DNA of 43,557 nucleotides, taken from positions 1-43,557 of the forward strand of contig JAAUTY010000039.1 in assembly GCA_012031265.1 (NCBI GenBank), in the 5' to 3' direction. Position numbers and translations under genes: made by a program. A model generated the notes under the pieces. It did not search any database. It saw only the letters and a program-made list of their open reading frames with translations, and had not been told where the DNA came from. The stretch comes from Spirulinaceae cyanobacterium SM2_1_0. Its GTDB lineage: Bacteria; Cyanobacteriota; Cyanobacteriia; Cyanobacteriales; Spirulinaceae. Shown here piece by piece: positions 36,301 to 43,557 of the stretch (the first letter of the stretch is position 1; each line of letters opens with the position of its first letter).

Positions 36301-36588
36301 CCCTTACCCCCCGGCGAGTCGGTCGATTTGCTGACGTTGCGGGTGGCACTGGAGCAGGCGCTAGCCACAACCTGGCCGCCCCTCCGCGACACCTTGTCGG
36401 TGCGGCAACTGAGCGAGTTTCTGACACAGCTTGAGGCCTGGGAAGAGGTTCATCACTGGCCCCCGCTGAACGAGTATCGGGCGACTCTCCGCCAAGCGTT
36501 TGATACTTTTGATTGGCTGACAATCCCGGTAACCGTGAATCGTTTCCCCGAGCTATTGCAGCGCTTAAGATTAGATCTATCGGCGTGA
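33349..36588 (+). CDS. Hybrid sensor histidine kinase (receiver-like, PAS, PAS, GAF, HisKA, HATPase, REC)
   Basis: About 1,079 residues, with no membrane helices. Residues 1-120 form a receiver-like fold with an Asp in LLLDLHLPG (D60), but the acidic pair and the terminal Lys are not recognisable, so it is probably degenerate. Two PAS domains follow (about 140-260 and 270-390; the second has GSWEFDLPTATLSWS), then a GAF domain (about 410-560), a coiled linker, HisKA with the phospho-acceptor in SHEIRTPMN (H605), HATPase with DTGIGIAP and GGTGLGLAIV, and a C-terminal REC with VVDDVASN and D899 in LLDLRMPGLDG, whose Lys is in FVRKPVS. About 90 residues follow. ATG 33349 is chosen because upstream sequence is repeat-derived. 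The REC-GGDEF gene starts seven bases after its stop. Confidence 0.93.
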   Translation: MLSDGKKPILLASHTPDTPQLDARIRADKLAREHPCQVVATGAAVREFCRQRQPIALLLDLHLPGLAIAEDVPDFATATAVIVLGDRGDEALAAEALALGAQDYCDRQQAHSPLLAQRLERAIATHSPPVALSDPCLLTKMADIAEDAIIAVDAAQRIIFFNQGATRIFGYAVAEILGEPLARLLPQRFAQVHNQYVQGFQTEAWPARRMGDRRREIWGRRRDGGEFPAEVSIAKLATPTGPILAAILRDVSAQKQSELELELERAQLARAQRVAHVGSWEFDLPTATLSWSAELFRICGLPPETRPTLNGYQALVHPDDTAIWQTAWAQMYEQGQPAEADLRLVRSDGRIRHVYVQGEPLVAPSGELTGLFGTLADITERKHTEAQLRDSQTQLSRQLVRMALLQRVSDEIRRSLDSRQIFHTAAQQIGQAFRVDRCLIHVYQPEPTNRVPIVAEYLSTDTASLLTIEVPIAGNRHMQRLLTQERAIASPDVYTDPLLAAAAPFCRDIGLQSMLAVGTFYQGQPNGVIGLHQCDRPRHWTADEIELIEALAGQLGIALAQADLLAQEVQRRQELAESNQALQAAKEAAEAASRAKGEFLANMSHEIRTPMNAVLGFADLLHPLVVEPQAKSYLEAIAASGKVLLTLIDDILDLSKIEAGRLKLHYEPIDLRATINEIWQIFQQKALAKQLAFYAEVDASVPAGLYFDDVRWRQILLNLVGNALKFTERGTVRVTVRAYPSPNSADAVALELRVTDTGIGIAPEDHEQLFQAFRQSDGQSTRRYGGTGLGLAIVQHLTQMLGGHIELSSQVGIGTRFTLSFPEVAIAPEPPLAPAIAPTAGDLDQFQPAKLLVVDDVASNRELIAGYFANTAHQLLFASDGTTGVELARTQQPDLILLDLRMPGLDGRGAALILKHEPVTRTIPILLLTAQSPQDDEAELQQLCQGFVRKPVSRQQLVAALRSLLPLRAEPDPDTRVQPATAAAPLPPGESVDLLTLRVALEQALATTWPPLRDTLSVRQLSEFLTQLEAWEEVHHWPPLNEYRATLRQAFDTFDWLTIPVTVNRFPELLQRLRLDLSA
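34120..34141 (+). repeat. GAGCTA hexamer repeated 3.7 times inside the hybrid kinase
   Basis: Three full GAGCTA units plus GAGC encode alternating Leu-Glu (LELELE) in the signalling helix between the two PAS domains. It is a simple slippage-prone repeat; changing by one unit adds or removes two residues and keeps frame, altering linker length by about half a helical turn. Confidence 0.75.
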
Positions 36589-36595
36589 AGCAGTT

Positions 36596-37561
36596 ATGAA
36601 ACAGACAGGGATCAATTCAGGACAGTTTCTGGTTCTGGTCGTAGACGATTTACCCAGCAATTTACAAATTTTGCGTGGGATTTTGGAACCGACGGGTTAC
36701 GAGTTGACCTTCGCTTGTGGCGGTGAACAGGCCCTCGATCGCGTCAAAATCGCCCGTCCTGATTTAATCGTCCTCGACCTGATGATGCCGGATGTAGATG
36801 GTTTTACCGTTTGTAAAACCTTACAGGATGACCCCGAGTTTGCAAATATTCCGATTGTTTTTCTCACCGCCAGCCACGAAGAAGCCAACATTGAACGGGC
36901 TTTTGCCTGTGGGGCAGTGGATTATGTCACTAAGCCTTTCCGCCGCTCGGAGTTATTGGCTCGCATTCGCACCCATCTATTGCTCAAGTACACCATCGAC
37001 GAGTTACGCAAAACGAAACTGGAGCTGCTGAGCGCGCTCCGCAAAACCGAACAATTAGCCCGGGTGGATCCATTGACGGGGGCACTGAATCGGCGAAGCT
37101 GGAACGGGCGGGCACGGAAAATCTGGCAACGTGCTCGCCAAGGCGGTCTGCCGTTTGCGGTGTTGATGCTCGATTGCGATCGCTTCAAACGCATCAATGA
37201 CAACTACGGCCATGACGCGGGCGATCGCCTCCTCTGTGCTGTTGTCCAAACCATCGAGGACGGCTTGCGGCCCGGCGACGCGCTGGGTCGCTACGGCGGC
37301 GAAGAATTTGTCATACTGCTGCCAGAGCTAACAGCACTCGAGGCGAAACCCGTCGCGGAGCGCCTCCGGGAGCAAATCGCGGCCCTCACGCTCAACTCTC
37401 CCCGGGGCACGATGCGAGCCACCGTCAGCATTGGTATCGCCGACTATCAGGACGAAGATCCTGACCTCGATGCGCTCCTCAACCGCGCTGACAACGCCAT
37501 GTACCGCGCCAAGCACGCTGGTCGCAACTGTGTGCGTCTAGCCGCGCAGGCCGAGCTGTAG
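36596..37561 (+). CDS. REC-GGDEF response regulator (diguanylate cyclase)
   Basis: 321 residues. The receiver domain has D17/D18, phospho-acceptor D61 in LIVLDLMMPDVDG and the Lys of DYVTKPF. A helical linker (DELRKTKLELLSALRKTEQ) leads to a GGDEF domain with DPLTGALNRRSW, DRFKRINDNYGH and the active site RYGGEEF. RPGD five residues before GGEEF matches the RxxD inhibitory site. It therefore probably makes c-di-GMP when phosphorylated, with product inhibition; the design is like PleD or WspR with one receiver. It starts seven bases after the hybrid kinase, which is its likely phosphodonor partner. It converges with glmU, 26 bases apart. Confidence 0.95.
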   Translation: MKQTGINSGQFLVLVVDDLPSNLQILRGILEPTGYELTFACGGEQALDRVKIARPDLIVLDLMMPDVDGFTVCKTLQDDPEFANIPIVFLTASHEEANIERAFACGAVDYVTKPFRRSELLARIRTHLLLKYTIDELRKTKLELLSALRKTEQLARVDPLTGALNRRSWNGRARKIWQRARQGGLPFAVLMLDCDRFKRINDNYGHDAGDRLLCAVVQTIEDGLRPGDALGRYGGEEFVILLPELTALEAKPVAERLREQIAALTLNSPRGTMRATVSIGIADYQDEDPDLDALLNRADNAMYRAKHAGRNCVRLAAQAEL

Positions 37562-37587
37562 CCGCGAGCTTTGAGCGTCTCAGCATC

Positions 37588-38946
37588 TCATGGAGATTTC
37601 GTCGGCGGTTGCCAGCCCGGTTTGGTGACCTGGCGGCTGCGGGCAATGACCAGCGTATCGTCGGCGACATCCTCCGTGACCACCGAACCCGCCGCAACGG
37701 TCACGTTGTTGCCGAGCGTCACCGGTGCGACGAGCACGCTGTTGGAGCCGGTTTTGCTGCCGTTGCCGATCTGGGTCGGGTGCTTGTTGACGCCGTCGTA
37801 GTTGGCGGTGATCGTGCCCGCACCGATGTTGACGCGATCGCCCAGCGTCGCATTACCCAAGTACGACAGGTGCGCGACATTGGTGCGATCGCCCAGCTTG
37901 GTCTGTTTGATCTCGACAAAGTTGCCGACACGGCAAGCCGTGCCAATCTGAGCGTGACCGCGCAAGTGAGCATAGGGGCCGATCCGCACATTCGCCGCCA
38001 CTTCGCTGTCAGTGATGGTGGAGTACAGTACCGTCGAGTGGGCACCGATACGACTGTTCTCGATCAAGCTTCCCGGCCCCAAACGACAGCCCGACTCGAC
38101 CACCGTTTTGCCGCGAAGGTGTGTCTGCGGCTCGATCGTCACGTCGGGCTGCAACTGTACGGTGTCGTCGATCGTGATGCTGGCGGGATCGACCAAGGTC
38201 ACCCCAGCCCGCATCCAGCCGTTTTTAATCCGCGTTTGCAAGATTTGATAGGCGGCGGCGAGTTGGCAGCGATCATTGACGCCGGTAATTTCTTGCTCAT
38301 CCTCAACATCAACCGCCGTCACTGGTTCCAGGGTGCTAAACACATCGGTCAGATAGTATTCTTTCTGGTCATTCTCGGCTTTAAGATCAGGCAAGATAGT
38401 GGCTAATTTTGCCCAATTAAAACAGTACACCCCGGCATTGATGCGGCAATTTTGTTTTTGCTCAGGGGTACAGTCGCGATCTTCGATAATCTCCTGAACA
38501 CGATTTTCCGCATCACAAAAGACCCGTCCATAGCCGCGCGGATTGGCAATTTGAGCGGTGAGTAGCGTCGCCGCACTTTGGCTGGCTTGATGAGTGGTGA
38601 GCAGCGTTTGCAAGGTCTCCGGTCGCAACAAGGGCACATCGCCATTGAGCACAATCAGGTCACCCTGAAAATCAGGTAGATAGGGCAATAATTGCTGTAC
38701 GGCATGACCCGTACCCAGTTGTTCTGCCTGGGTGACAAACTCGATTTCGGGGCGGTGGCTGAGGGCCTGCTGGATGCGCTCAGCGGCGTAACCAACAATT
38801 GCCAGGTAACGCTCAGGTTGAATCGCTTGACAACTGTTGAGGGCGCGTTCGACCAGACTCAGACTGCCAACCGGGTGCAGTACTTTGGGCAGACTTGACT
38901 TCATGCGTGTGCCTCGCCCGGCTGCTAAAACGGCTACCGCTACCAT
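37588..38946 (-). CDS. glmU: Bifunctional UDP-GlcNAc pyrophosphorylase / glucosamine-1-phosphate acetyltransferase
   Basis: GlmU makes UDP-GlcNAc, precursor of peptidoglycan and of the WecB substrate. The 452-residue length is standard. The N-terminal uridyltransferase domain has [19 protein letters not shown] and GTGHAVQQ, and the UTP/Mg site includes NGDVPLL. The C-terminal left-handed beta-helix has hexapeptide repeats ([11 protein letters not shown]-like turns), [24 protein letters not shown] and [11 protein letters not shown], which form the acetyltransferase site. Both activities look intact. The ATG at 38946 gives the family N-terminus [10 protein letters not shown]. It is divergent from the AIM24 gene, with about 140 bases between the starts. 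Confidence 0.97.
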   Translation of the reverse strand: MVAVAVLAAGRGTRMKSSLPKVLHPVGSLSLVERALNSCQAIQPERYLAIVGYAAERIQQALSHRPEIEFVTQAEQLGTGHAVQQLLPYLPDFQGDLIVLNGDVPLLRPETLQTLLTTHQASQSAATLLTAQIANPRGYGRVFCDAENRVQEIIEDRDCTPEQKQNCRINAGVYCFNWAKLATILPDLKAENDQKEYYLTDVFSTLEPVTAVDVEDEQEITGVNDRCQLAAAYQILQTRIKNGWMRAGVTLVDPASITIDDTVQLQPDVTIEPQTHLRGKTVVESGCRLGPGSLIENSRIGAHSTVLYSTITDSEVAANVRIGPYAHLRGHAQIGTACRVGNFVEIKQTKLGDRTNVAHLSYLGNATLGDRVNIGAGTITANYDGVNKHPTQIGNGSKTGSNSVLVAPVTLGNNVTVAAGSVVTEDVADDTLVIARSRQVTKPGWQPPTKSP

Positions 38947-39084
38947 GTATCTCTGCGTTCTTGACTATGCGACTCAGATTAGTTTACAGGTAAAGTTGGG
39001 GGATGTTGCCCCGGGGCGATCGCCCGGCCACGCCAACACCATTTGTCATAATCAAAGTTGGCAAGCATTCGTGAGGGACAGACT

Positions 39085-39810
39085 GTGGCTGATGTCATCG
39101 ACTACCGCATCTATGGCAACGATCTGCAATTGGTTGAAATCGAACTCGACCCCGGCGAGGGTGTCCAGGCTGAAGTCGGCACCATGACCTACATGGAGGC
39201 CGGGATTGAGATGCAGACGGGCACGGGCGGCGGCCTCTTCTCCGGCTTCAAGCGGATGCTAACGGGTGCAGGTTTCTTCATCACCACCTTTGCCAATGGC
39301 AGCCGCCAGCGCGCTCGGGTCGGCTTCGCAGCGACTGCTCCGGGTCAGATCATTTGCCTCGACCTCGGGCAATTGGGGGGCGAATTTCTCTGCCAAAAGG
39401 ATGCTTTTCTCTGCGCGGCGAGTGGCACCGACATCAGTGTCGCCTTTACCAAACGCTTGGGAGCGGGCTTCTTTGGGGGTGAAGGCTTCATTCTGCAACG
39501 TCTGCGCGGCGATGGCTTGGCCTTCGTGCAGGCGGGCGGCGCGATCATCGCAAAGCAACTGGCACGGGGCGAAACCCTGCGAGTCGATACCGGCTGTCTG
39601 GTCGCGTTTTCGCCCTCGGTGGACTATGACATCAAGCTCTTGGGTGGCTTCAAGAATCTGTTGTTTGGGGGGGAGGGTCTATTCGTGGCTAAGGTGACGG
39701 GGCCGGGAACCGTCTACATCCAGAGCTTGCCATTTTCACGCTTGGCAGATCGCATCGTCGGCCCACTGCAACGGCAGTTAGACAGTTTTACACCCGGAGA
39801 AGCGGGTTAG
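39085..39810 (+). CDS. AIM24/TIGR00266-family protein
   Basis: 241 residues starting at GTG 39085, with GAGGGA six bases upstream; the frame is open further back but lacks family similarity. The protein has repeating short beta-strands and glycine turns typical of the AIM24 trimeric beta-prism fold: [48 protein letters not shown] and [13 protein letters not shown]. No signal peptide or membrane helix. In yeast mitochondria Aim24 supports inner-membrane organisation; bacterial members have no settled role. The PHP gene follows after five bases, so the two form an operon. Confidence 0.88.
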   Translation: MADVIDYRIYGNDLQLVEIELDPGEGVQAEVGTMTYMEAGIEMQTGTGGGLFSGFKRMLTGAGFFITTFANGSRQRARVGFAATAPGQIICLDLGQLGGEFLCQKDAFLCAASGTDISVAFTKRLGAGFFGGEGFILQRLRGDGLAFVQAGGAIIAKQLARGETLRVDTGCLVAFSPSVDYDIKLLGGFKNLLFGGEGLFVAKVTGPGTVYIQSLPFSRLADRIVGPLQRQLDSFTPGEAG

Positions 39811-39815
39811 CGCCG

Positions 39816-40676
39816 ATGTTGGAACTGCATTGTCACACGACCTATTCCGATGGCACCTTGACGCCTGAGCAGTTGGTGCAGCGGGCGGCTCAGGCCGGGG
39901 TGCGCGCGCTCGCCCTGACCGATCACGATACGCTCGCGGGCTGGGCAGAAGCAGAGCAGGCGGGTCAGGCCTGCGGTGTAGAAATTATTCCCGGTGTGGA
40001 ACTGAGCACGGCTCACAATGACCGATCGCTTCACATCCTCGGTTTCTACCCGGCGCGCGATCGCCTCGAATCACCGCTGCAAGAACGGGTGGCTGGGCGT
40101 TGGCGACGGGCACAGGCGATCGCCGACAAACTCGCCGCCCTGGGCTACCCAATCGAACTGCCCGAATGCCGCCCCGGTCTCGCCCCGGCCCGCCCTCATC
40201 TGGCGCGTGCTTTAGTTGAAGCGGGTCACGCCAACTCCACCCGCCAGGCCTTTGATCGCTGGCTGCATGACGGCGGCCCGGCCTTCGTCGCCTACGAGAA
40301 ATTTAGCGCCACGGCAGGCATTGCCCTGTTGCGGGCTTGTGGCGCGGTGACGGTTTGGGCACATCCTTACCTGTTTCGCGGTGGGGCAGTCGAAGTGGTG
40401 TTGCCGGCGCTGGTTGCGGCGGGTCTCCAGGGGCTAGAAGTCTATCACCCCAGCCATAAACCGGCAGAAATTGCTCATCTCGAAGACCTCAGCCAGCAAT
40501 ATGGCTTGCTGCGTACTGGTGGCAGCGACTACCACGGCCCCAACGCCAAGGGTGTCGAAGAGACCCACCTCAACCAGTTGCAGTTACCGCTCAGTCTGCT
40601 GACGGCGGTGCAGGCGCGGGCCAAAATGAGTGGTGCTGGCGATCGCCACCTAGATGGGCAAACCATCCCGACCTGA
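39816..40676 (+). CDS. PHP-domain phosphoesterase (RNase AM / TrpH-like)
   Basis: 286 residues. It begins MLELHCHTTYSDGTLTPEQL, where the HxHTxxSDG motif supplies metal ligands; then LALTDHDTLAGW, EIIPGVELSTAH, and late HPYLF, VYHPSH and GGSDYHGPNAKG motifs complete the trinuclear site. This matches the YciV/TrpH family, whose E. coli member removes 5'-nucleotides from RNA and dephosphorylates 3',5'-bisphosphonucleotides. All metal-binding His and Asp positions that I can place are present. The ATG at 39816 lies five bases after the AIM24 stop. Confidence 0.92.
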   Translation: MLELHCHTTYSDGTLTPEQLVQRAAQAGVRALALTDHDTLAGWAEAEQAGQACGVEIIPGVELSTAHNDRSLHILGFYPARDRLESPLQERVAGRWRRAQAIADKLAALGYPIELPECRPGLAPARPHLARALVEAGHANSTRQAFDRWLHDGGPAFVAYEKFSATAGIALLRACGAVTVWAHPYLFRGGAVEVVLPALVAAGLQGLEVYHPSHKPAEIAHLEDLSQQYGLLRTGGSDYHGPNAKGVEETHLNQLQLPLSLLTAVQARAKMSGAGDRHLDGQTIPT

Positions 40677-40804
40677 GCGGAAAAGGTTGGGCGTTGCCCG
40701 ATTTGATGCACCCCAGGTCACGCTCGGTCACCGCGATGAATCAGGGGTCATTGAGAGCTACGCCTCTGTCGATATGACTGATGTCTAAGCGGCAGCCCAG
40801 AGCG

Positions 40805-40852
40805 AGAGAGGACTTCCGGCTCCCGGCTTGGGAGCAGGGCTGGGGATGAGGG
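40805..40852. repeat. Interspersed GAGAGGACTT...GATGAGGG repeat, copy 2
   Basis: AGAGAGGACTTCC, then the hairpin GCTCCC-GGCTT-GGGAGC (40819-40835), then AGGGCTGGGGATGAGGG. It shares the GGG(A/C)-TGGGG-GATG end with the copy at 33110-33158 and fits the right half of the same cyanobacterial repeat type. Lying between the PHP stop and the TPR stop, which converge, the hairpin could also act as a two-way transcription stop. Confidence 0.6.
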
Positions 40853-40887
40853 ATACAATGCTTGGGTTCTGAGGACAGGATTGGGTA

Positions 40888-42525
40888 TCACTCTTGATTT
40901 TCGAGCGCCAGTGACTGCTCAGGATTGATCCGCAGCGCCTGAGCAAAGGCGTTTTGGGCCTCATCACTTTGACCGCGACGTTGCAGCACTACCCCGTACT
41001 CAGCCCAGGTATCGGCATTGTCAGGATTTAGTTCGAGCGCGCGCTCGTAAGCTTGCACCGCCAAGGCGACATTGCCCACGCTCGCCGCCGCCTTCGCTTG
41101 GCTATACCAGGCGAGGAATGAGTCCGGGGCCAGTGCCGTCGCCCGTTGAGCAGCCGCCAGAGCATCGCCAAAATTGCCGAGTGACCAGAGCGCCACGCTG
41201 CGGTTTGCCCAGACGGCGGCATTGGTCAGGGCAAATTGCACGGCTTGGTCGAAGGCACTGAGGGCTTCAAAGGAGCGGCCCAGAGACTGGAGGACGCGAC
41301 CGCGATTCAGCCATGCTTCGGCATAGCGGGGGTTGAGGTCAAGGGCGCGCTGGAACGAGGCAAGGCTTTCTTCGTAGCGCTCCAAATACCACAGCGGTAC
41401 GCCTCGGTTGTTCCAGGCCTGGGCGTAGCTGGGTCGGAATCCCACCGCGCGATCCGCCGCCGCCAGCGATTCTTCAATACGACCGAGGTTGGTCAGGGTC
41501 ACGGTTAGCTCATTCCAAGCTTCCGCGGGGCCGATGGCATCCCAGGTGGCGTCGCCATCGAGAGCGAGTTCGCAGGCCTCCAGGGCAGCCGGGTATTCTG
41601 CCAGTTCATTGCGGACGGCGCAGAGGTTGACCAGGGCTAAGGTGTAGTCTTCCCTGAAGACCACGGCCTGTTCGTAGGCCAGCAGGGCGGCGGCATATTC
41701 ACCGCGCTCCTCAAGAATCATGCCCTGCTGTGTCCAGCCGATTTCATCTTTGGGGGCATTGTCGAGGGCTTGGTCGAGGGCAGCGATCGCCTGATCCTCG
41801 CTGCCGACCTGTTGCAGCGCTGTCGCCCGGTTGCGCCAAGCCAAACTGGCGGTCGTCGGGTCGCGCCAGTTCTGGTCGCTGGCGAGAGCCGCATCACAGG
41901 CGGCGATCGCCTGCAAGGGTTCTTCCAATTGGGTCAAGGCTTCGCACTTGCGGGCGAGAAACTGCGAATCCTCGGGCGTCACCAGCAGGGCGCGATCGTA
42001 GGAGATGACGGCTTCCTCAAGCTGCTCCATCCGCAGCATCGCTTCGCCGCGCAAATACCAAGCTTCGGCGGGATCGCTGTCGCGCCAATTGCTATCGAGC
42101 AGTAATGCCTGCTCGCAGGCGTCCACGGCATCCTCGTCGCGATCGAGACCGGAGAAGGAGGTGCAACGCCAAACATAGGCCTCAGAAAACGCAGGCTGGA
42201 GGTCAATGGCCTGATCGGCAGAGGCGATCGCTTCGGCAAACCGCTCCAGATTCCACAAGACAAAGCTGCGGTCTGACCAGATGAAGGGATCACGCTGGTT
42301 GATCAAGATCGCTTCATCACAGGCTTCGATCGCCTCCCCAAAGGATTCTGCCTCTGCGAAGAGCCGACAGAGATTCGCCCAGTATTCAAAATTGTCCAGT
42401 TGCGGCGGATTGCGATCTTGCAGACGAACACCACCGCTGTCTTGAGCCATTACTGCGGGAGCCACGATCGCCCAGTGGAGGGGAAGCAGCGCGATCGCGC
42501 CGAGCCAAGACCAAAGCCGCTGCAT
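40888..42525 (-). CDS. Secreted TPR-repeat protein
   Basis: 545 residues. The first 27 (MQRLWSWLGAIALLPLHW, ending AVMAQ) form a Sec-type signal peptide with a likely cut after VMA. The rest is almost entirely tetratricopeptide repeats, about twelve, recognisable by W-LG/Y-x-A-x-x-x-Y/F-x-x-A-L-x-x-x-P spacing, for example AWNNRGVPLWYLERYEESLA and the following RALDLNPRYAEAW. Several early repeats carry paired Cys (EACDEAI, DACEQALLL, AACDAAL, LCAVRNEL and ACELAL), which may form disulphides in the periplasm. TPR proteins are scaffolds; the partner is unknown. It is acidic overall. It is divergent from the pentapeptide gene (110 bases), also predicted to be secreted. Confidence 0.9.
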   Translation of the reverse strand: MQRLWSWLGAIALLPLHWAIVAPAVMAQDSGGVRLQDRNPPQLDNFEYWANLCRLFAEAESFGEAIEACDEAILINQRDPFIWSDRSFVLWNLERFAEAIASADQAIDLQPAFSEAYVWRCTSFSGLDRDEDAVDACEQALLLDSNWRDSDPAEAWYLRGEAMLRMEQLEEAVISYDRALLVTPEDSQFLARKCEALTQLEEPLQAIAACDAALASDQNWRDPTTASLAWRNRATALQQVGSEDQAIAALDQALDNAPKDEIGWTQQGMILEERGEYAAALLAYEQAVVFREDYTLALVNLCAVRNELAEYPAALEACELALDGDATWDAIGPAEAWNELTVTLTNLGRIEESLAAADRAVGFRPSYAQAWNNRGVPLWYLERYEESLASFQRALDLNPRYAEAWLNRGRVLQSLGRSFEALSAFDQAVQFALTNAAVWANRSVALWSLGNFGDALAAAQRATALAPDSFLAWYSQAKAAASVGNVALAVQAYERALELNPDNADTWAEYGVVLQRRGQSDEAQNAFAQALRINPEQSLALENQE

Positions 42526-42634
42526 GAGCCAAATCCTGCCAAAACGCTGTCGTCCCTGATTATGCCCGAAGGGTTCGCCGTTCGACGACCGACTTCAGTA
42601 GAATTTTGCTATTGGCGTCGGGAGGTTAGAGACT

Positions 42635-43557
42635 GTGCTGAGCAAAATGGGTTGGGGTTTGGGACTGGGCTTGCTGGTGAGTCTGGGCTGGAGTGAGGGG
42701 CGATCGCCTTTAGCCAAGGGGATGTCGAGCGCCTCAGTCGCACCCGCGACTGTCCCGGCTGCGCGCTCAATGCCGCCGATTTGCGCCGCGACTTTTTACA
42801 AGAAGCGGATCTGCGCAATGCCAACTTACAGGGCGCGGATCTGCGCGAAACCGACCTGCGGCGGGCGATCCTGCGCGGTGCGGACTTGCGCGGCGCGGAC
42901 TTGCGCGGCGCGGACTTGCGCGGTGCGGACTTGCGCGATGCGCAGTTGGAGCGCACCGATCTGCGCCGTGTGCAGCTCGATGACACGACGCTGATCGCCG
43001 CCAAGTGGCAGCTCGTCTGGGAGTTGGCTAACCGTGAAGATGACAGCGAGACTCTGGATTTGCGCGGTGCCGATTTGGCGGAAGCGGGCTTGCGCGGCGC
43101 GAACCTGACGAATGTGAATTTGGTCGGGGCGCGGCTGTTTGGCTCGCGGCTAGTGGGGGCGCGGTTGAGTGGCAGCAATTTGCGATCGCTCTCCCTCTCA
43201 GGTTCCGATCTCTCGCTCGCCGATGCCCGAGCAACCGATTTTTCGCGCGCTAACCTTTTTCAAACGGAGTTGTTTCTCACTGATCTACGACAAGCAGATC
43301 TGACGCGGGCGAATCTCACCGAGGTCGATCTGCAAGACGGTGTGCTCAGTGAGGCGAATCTGAGCGGTGCCCAGGCGATCGCCAGCAATGTGCGTCGAGC
43401 TGACTTCAGTGGCGCAGAGCTGCGCGAGGCAGTGCTAGAGGTAGATTCAGTGCTGGCGACGGACTTCGGCGTCGCTCTCGTCCGGGAGCCGGAGGTGGGA
43501 GCGGTGGCGCTGGAGGGGGTGAATTTGAGTGGGGCGGATCTGCGCGATCGCAATCTC
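42635..43557 (+). CDS. Exported pentapeptide-repeat protein (frameshift near N-terminus; cut by window edge)
   Basis: GTG 42635 with GGAGG nine bases upstream starts a signal-peptide-like MLSKMGWGLGLGLLVSLGWS. At 42697-42700, in a G4 run abutting HIP1 (GGGGCGATCGCC), the frame must step back one base to continue AIAFSQGDVERLSRTRDCPG and then a pentapeptide-repeat domain of A(D/N)LRG units running open to the right edge. In that second frame a TGA lies just upstream and no start codon occurs before the repeats, so a missing G is the likely cause. The repeats (ADLRGADLRGADLRG) form a right-handed quadrilateral beta-helix; they are interrupted by LIAAKWQLVWELANRED, a common insert in cyanobacterial members. 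Function unknown; probably periplasmic. Confidence 0.85.

Overview
The window is chromosomal DNA from a GC-rich cyanobacterium. The evidence is the very frequent HIP1 octamer GCGATCGC and its GGCGATCGCC extension, an RpaB/Ycf27-type response regulator, a DUF3067 protein, a DUF3536-type GH57 protein, a PEP carboxylase of about 1,045 residues, and two interspersed repeat types of the kind common in cyanobacteria. No rRNA, tRNA, CRISPR array or prophage was seen. The species cannot be named from this sequence.

Region by region. Positions 1-2360 are an accessory patch, partly AT-rich: the start of a GH10 xylanase-like gene leaving the left edge, degraded coding remnants, an orphan protein resembling a diverged TrpF barrel, and a decayed IS630-type transposase. 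Positions 2365-10051 hold a MATE exporter, rpaB, a small ribbon-helix-helix protein with truB, a GH57 enzyme and an orphan sugar ABC permease. Positions 10150-17696 hold a PAS-GGDEF-EAL protein, an FHA-GAF-nucleotide cyclase broken by a frameshift, a DUF3067 protein and a UvrD-type helicase. Positions 17697-21736 are the class I ribonucleotide reductase locus nrdA-nrdB with palindromic NrdR-like sites and a strong hairpin repeat. Positions 21877-32530 hold aroA, a CaCA-type exchanger, wecB, a secreted peptidoglycan-binding/aspartic-protease-like fusion, a membrane GTPase with DUF697, and ppc. Positions 33349-43557 hold a hybrid histidine kinase with a REC-GGDEF regulator, glmU, an AIM24-family protein with a PHP phosphoesterase, a secreted TPR protein and a pentapeptide-repeat protein leaving the right edge.

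How the genes relate. Second-messenger signalling is prominent: two diguanylate cyclase domains, one EAL domain with a damaged active site, one class III nucleotide cyclase and a hybrid kinase. The envelope is the second theme: glmU, wecB, the peptidoglycan-binding protein and two secreted repeat proteins. The rest is core metabolism: dNTP synthesis, the shikimate pathway, anaplerotic carbon fixation and tRNA modification.

The most unusual pattern is that four otherwise well-preserved genes (the cyclase, nrdA, the GTPase and the pentapeptide protein) each carry a net one-base frameshift. Each lies at a GC-rich palindrome: two at GGCGATCGCC (HIP1) and two inside an identical CGCGCGCCG 9-mer. 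nrdA is normally essential, so sequencing or assembly error at modified or difficult motifs is the leading explanation, with true decay or recoding as alternatives. A related point is that a HIP1 copy occupies the codons for a conserved metal-ligand motif in the EAL domain. I found no convincing new multi-gene system. The best leads are the TrpF-like orphan, the protease fusion and the HIP1-linked changes.
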